DNA of 64,000 nucleotides, taken from the NCBI RefSeq assembly GCF_900089835.1, contig NZ_OANU01000014.1, positions 1 through 64,000 on the forward strand, written 5' to 3'. Under the pieces are notes generated by a model. It searched no databases, was not told the origin of the DNA, and was given only the letters and a program-made list of their open reading frames with translations. Shown piece after piece: positions 61,244 through 64,000 of this stretch. A program made the position numbers and the translations under genes. Source of the stretch: Vibrio thalassae. GTDB taxonomy: Bacteria; Pseudomonadota; Gammaproteobacteria; Enterobacterales; Vibrionaceae. Positions within the stretch are counted from its first letter, which is position 1, and each line of letters begins with the position of its first letter.

Positions 61244-62622
61244 GAATATTCATTCATTACGTTGGTAATATAATAAATATAGCAATATCGTCATTTCTAA
61301 CTCTTTATATCTCCAACCAATTCGGTAACTCAGCATATGGTGAGTACTCATTATACGCGGCCTTATTGTCTTTCAGCCTTGTCTTTGGTGGCTTGGGTAT
61401 AAATGCACTACTTCAAAATACAATGCCTAGAGTTGACAACTATTTCTCTACGATGCTTATTTCAGTATCATTGATAAGATTTATAGTCTCAACTGTATTC
61501 GCTGTTGTCCTTAGTTATCTGTACGATCTAGAATTTATAACTTTAATTTTATATTTTAGTGTGTCCGCAATTAGTTTGATGATCCATGATAATATTTTGA
61601 TATACGAAGGTCGTGTTAGTGTTGCATTTTACGGAAAAGTGTCATCGAATATCCTTAAATTACTAGCTATTACATTTATATCCAAAGATGTTATAAGCTT
61701 TATATATAATTCAATAATTATAGACTTTATAGTTATGACTATTGCCGTTAGTTATAGTAGAAAAAAAGTTAAGGTTAAGTTAAGGGGTATAGTAAATAAA
61801 CAACTAATAAAAGCTAACTTTCTTAGGTATAAAAGTGTTTATTTAGGCAATATATTAAGTTTTTTTCAGTCACCTTCTTTTTTGATAATGTACTTCTCAA
61901 TGCTATCTGTCAACTATGAGGATTTATCTCAGTTCTCCTTTGTGGTTAATATAGGATTCTTTCTTTTTAATGCCATATCGCTGCTATCTAGAACTGAAGC
62001 GATGTTCGTTTCAAAAGCACTTGCAAATAGAAAATATCAAGTTAATAAGGACTTAATCAAGCTATCGTTAGTTTTATTAGTCTCATCTAATGTGGTTGTT
62101 TTTTCATATCGGAATGAGGTTGTTAAATATATTTTTAATGGCTCTTATCTTGATACATATTATTTCATAAATGTTGTTGGGATTATCGCAATAATTAATT
62201 CGTTTGCTTATCTTTTGTCGCCAGTGATATACATGTATCGAAAGTTCATGGTCTTTAGCATTTCAAGTGCTCTCGCTCTTTTATTTACATTAATATTGCC
62301 CTTTTATCAATATATGTATGGTGTAGCAGATCTTTCTATTGGTGTATATATGCTTCTATTAATGTCGATAATTAAGGTCGTATATATATATGTATCTTGT
62401 TTTAGAGTGTCTAAAGAAGTTACGTTGGAGTGTGTGTTCAATATTTTCTATGTTCCCATGATAGCTATAGTTTCATATTTATCCTGCGAAATAATAATGT
62501 CACTAGTTATAGTTGATAGCCTTTACTCAGTATTTTTTTCGAGTGGTGTTTCTTCAGTGCTAAGTATTTTTCTATGTTCATTTATAATCAGAATAAATTG
62601 GGGTGGTTTGAGGAATGTCTAA
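61240..62622 (+). CDS. wzx: Probable O-unit flippase
   Basis: The 460-residue protein has 12 to 14 hydrophobic segments evenly spread, the plan of the MOP-superfamily flippase that moves undecaprenyl-linked O units across the inner membrane. The start, IAISSFLTLYISNQFGNSAY then GEYSLYAALLSFSLVFGGLG, is the polysaccharide-biosynthesis-protein opening. The TTG start overlaps the wzy stop (TTGA), showing coupling. It is highly AT-rich, as is common for wzx. Confidence 0.86.
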   Translation: MRIFIHYVGNIINIAISSFLTLYISNQFGNSAYGEYSLYAALLSFSLVFGGLGINALLQNTMPRVDNYFSTMLISVSLIRFIVSTVFAVVLSYLYDLEFITLILYFSVSAISLMIHDNILIYEGRVSVAFYGKVSSNILKLLAITFISKDVISFIYNSIIIDFIVMTIAVSYSRKKVKVKLRGIVNKQLIKANFLRYKSVYLGNILSFFQSPSFLIMYFSMLSVNYEDLSQFSFVVNIGFFLFNAISLLSRTEAMFVSKALANRKYQVNKDLIKLSLVLLVSSNVVVFSYRNEVVKYIFNGSYLDTYYFINVVGIIAIINSFAYLLSPVIYMYRKFMVFSISSALALLFTLILPFYQYMYGVADLSIGVYMLLLMSIIKVVYIYVSCFRVSKEVTLECVFNIFYVPMIAIVSYLSCEIIMSLVIVDSLYSVFFSSGVSSVLSIFLCSFIIRINWGGLRNV

Positions 62623-63412
62623 TAGTCCTTACTTTTCAATATTGCTTTGTGTTTACAACGGGTGTGATTATATAGAATCATGTTTACAATCAATAATTGA
62701 CCAGGGTTTTGATGATTGGGAGTTGATATTAGTAGATGATGGATCGACTGATAATCTTACTGAAGTTTTAGCGAAGAGTTGTTATCAAGACTCTCGAATT
62801 AAATACTTTTATAAAAGTAATTCTGGACTAACAGATTCATTGAACTTTGGATTGGAAAAATGCACAGGTGAGTGGATAGTTAGACAAGATGTTGATGATA
62901 TTAGCCTTCCTAATAGATTAATGTCAATCAAAAACGCTTCTTTAAAATATGATTGTGATATTATATACTCACAGGCAGAGGTATATGACTTTAGAAGAAA
63001 TCAAGTTAAAATAACTCCTAGAAAGGCATTTCAATATGCTTTTGACCTAAGTACGTTTAAGTTCGGTAATTATATTGCTCATGGTACAATTGCTGTGAAA
63101 TCTCCCTCTCTCAAGAAAATTCGATATAATACCGATTACGAGGTTGCTCAAGATTTCGGTTTATATGTTGATTTAGCAAGTATAGGTTTAAAAGGTCATA
63201 TGATAGTCGAGCCATTATATAGGCTCAATAAGGTGCCTGATTCAATCTCGGCAAAGAAGTCTCAACTCCAAATCGATACTGTATCTAGTATAATTAAGAA
63301 GAACTTCACCAATGATAACTATTTTATTTTAAAACGAAAGAGCCTCGCAAAGTTGGTTCTTTTGGTCCAGAGAGAGTTACATTTAATTCGATGCAGGTGT
63401 AAAATAATATAA
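62615..63412 (+). CDS. Family 2 glycosyltransferase
   Basis: The 265-residue GT-A enzyme has PYFSILLCVYNGCDYIESCL, WELILVDDGSTDNLTEVLAK and GEWIVRQDVDDISLPNRLMS (the DxD). The C-terminal part is short and basic (KRKSLAKLVLLVQRELHLIR). It overlaps wzx by eight bases and the following gene by TAATG. It probably adds one sugar of the O unit. Confidence 0.92.
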   Translation: MSNSPYFSILLCVYNGCDYIESCLQSIIDQGFDDWELILVDDGSTDNLTEVLAKSCYQDSRIKYFYKSNSGLTDSLNFGLEKCTGEWIVRQDVDDISLPNRLMSIKNASLKYDCDIIYSQAEVYDFRRNQVKITPRKAFQYAFDLSTFKFGNYIAHGTIAVKSPSLKKIRYNTDYEVAQDFGLYVDLASIGLKGHMIVEPLYRLNKVPDSISAKKSQLQIDTVSSIIKKNFTNDNYFILKRKSLAKLVLLVQRELHLIRCRCKII

Positions 63413-64000
63413 TGAAAAGTATTCAAATACTACTATCTACAATGAACGAGAATATATATAATGTTCAGTTAAACAATACTCTTTCTTATGTCATAGTCCA
63501 CCAGGTTTCTGATGGACAAGAGGCCAGTTATCTTCATTACATGCAAGGTCTATCTTCGCTAACGAAATTTAAATATATTCAGTTGTTAAATCAAAAAGGA
63601 CTAAGTAAAAGTAGAAACGTTGCGATAAGAGAAAGTTCAGCAGATTATATAATCTTTAGCGACGATGATAACTACTATATTAAAAATATCGAAGATAAAA
63701 TTAGGCAGGTACTAGAGGAGTTAGGTAACCCAGATTTTGTGTCTTTTAAGATTGAAGATGACAAAGGTAACGAATTTAAAAAGTACAAAACTACACCATT
63801 CCGTCATTCGAAAAATAGTGCTCTTAGAATATCTTCTATAGAAAATGTCGTGAGTCGAAAGTTTATTGTTGATAATGACATAACTTTTAACGAGTCTTTT
63901 GGCTTAGGTGCGAGATATCCATCTTGTGAACAGCCGCTATTTCTTAATGATATTCTAGATTCTGGTGGTCGAGCCTATTTTTACCCTGAAACAATTACAT
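63412..64000 (+). CDS. Glycosyltransferase family 2-like protein, cut by the window end
   Basis: ATG at 63412 overlaps the previous TAA (TAATG), and the frame stays open to base 64000, giving at least 196 residues. It begins MKSIQILLSTMNENIYNVQL. VIVHQVSDGQEA, GLSKSRNVAIRESSADYIIF and SDDDNYYIKNIEDKI give the core of a GT-A fold with an acidic metal site. The C-terminus is beyond the window. Confidence 0.75.
   Translation, partial: MKSIQILLSTMNENIYNVQLNNTLSYVIVHQVSDGQEASYLHYMQGLSSLTKFKYIQLLNQKGLSKSRNVAIRESSADYIIFSDDDNYYIKNIEDKIRQVLEELGNPDFVSFKIEDDKGNEFKKYKTTPFRHSKNSALRISSIENVVSRKFIVDNDITFNESFGLGARYPSCEQPLFLNDILDSGGRAYFYPETIT

Overview
The window is chromosomal DNA of a Vibrio, very probably chromosome 1. 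The gene content and order (yicC, rph-pyrE, coaD, waaA with kdkA, waaF, hldD, the gfc/yjb-type exopolysaccharide genes, a Wza-like exporter, wzz, then variable sugar genes) match the lipopolysaccharide/capsule region of vibrios. Calls rest on reading the sequence and on family knowledge; no database search was run.

Left flank (1-2770): the 3' end of an IS3-family transposase has inserted into, and truncated, a phosphoethanolamine-transferase-like gene. A polysaccharide pyruvyl transferase-like gene follows.

Genomic island (about 2771-25216): a roughly 22 kb element sits in the 3' end of yicC. It is bounded by a 19-bp near-identical direct repeat and by clustered ACTCACC sites at both ends, and carries a P4-type tyrosine integrase. 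From left to right it has an AlpA/excisionase/DUF927 operon; a complete type I restriction-modification operon with an XRE regulator and two extra genes; a Septu-like ATPase/HNH pair; an IS21-family scar with the tail of a lost helicase/restriction gene; an XRE-ImmA/IrrE peptidase gene with an unknown partner; two tandem MobI-like genes preceded by a repeat-rich region that is a candidate oriT; a small accessory module; an XRE regulator divergent from a Rap1a/Tai-like immunity protein; and the integrase. An 18-bp palindrome (ACTTTCACATGTGAAAGT, 16-bp core in one copy) occurs three times, at 5299, 16978 and 19794, where the functional modules meet.

Core region (25193-45729): yicC, rph, pyrE and coaD, then a lipopolysaccharide core cluster mostly on the minus strand: four family 9 (heptosyltransferase-like) enzymes, Kdo transferase and Kdo kinase, several family 2 glycosyltransferases, a GtrA/GtrB pair, an O-antigen ligase, a glycosyltransferase-deacetylase fusion and hldD. 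A MITE-like repeat with CGTCAT/ATGACG ends lies in several intergenic gaps.

Surface polysaccharide region (45730-64000): gfcA-D-like genes for exopolysaccharide secretion, a long leader with a perfect RfaH ops element, an outer-membrane barrel protein, a Wza-like exporter, Wzz, and then an AT-rich, strain-specific cluster (wecB, a sugar epimerase, glycosyltransferases, Wzy, Wzx) that runs off the right edge. Together these genes would make, polymerise, export and attach a Wzy-dependent O antigen or capsule to the core built by the cluster on the left.
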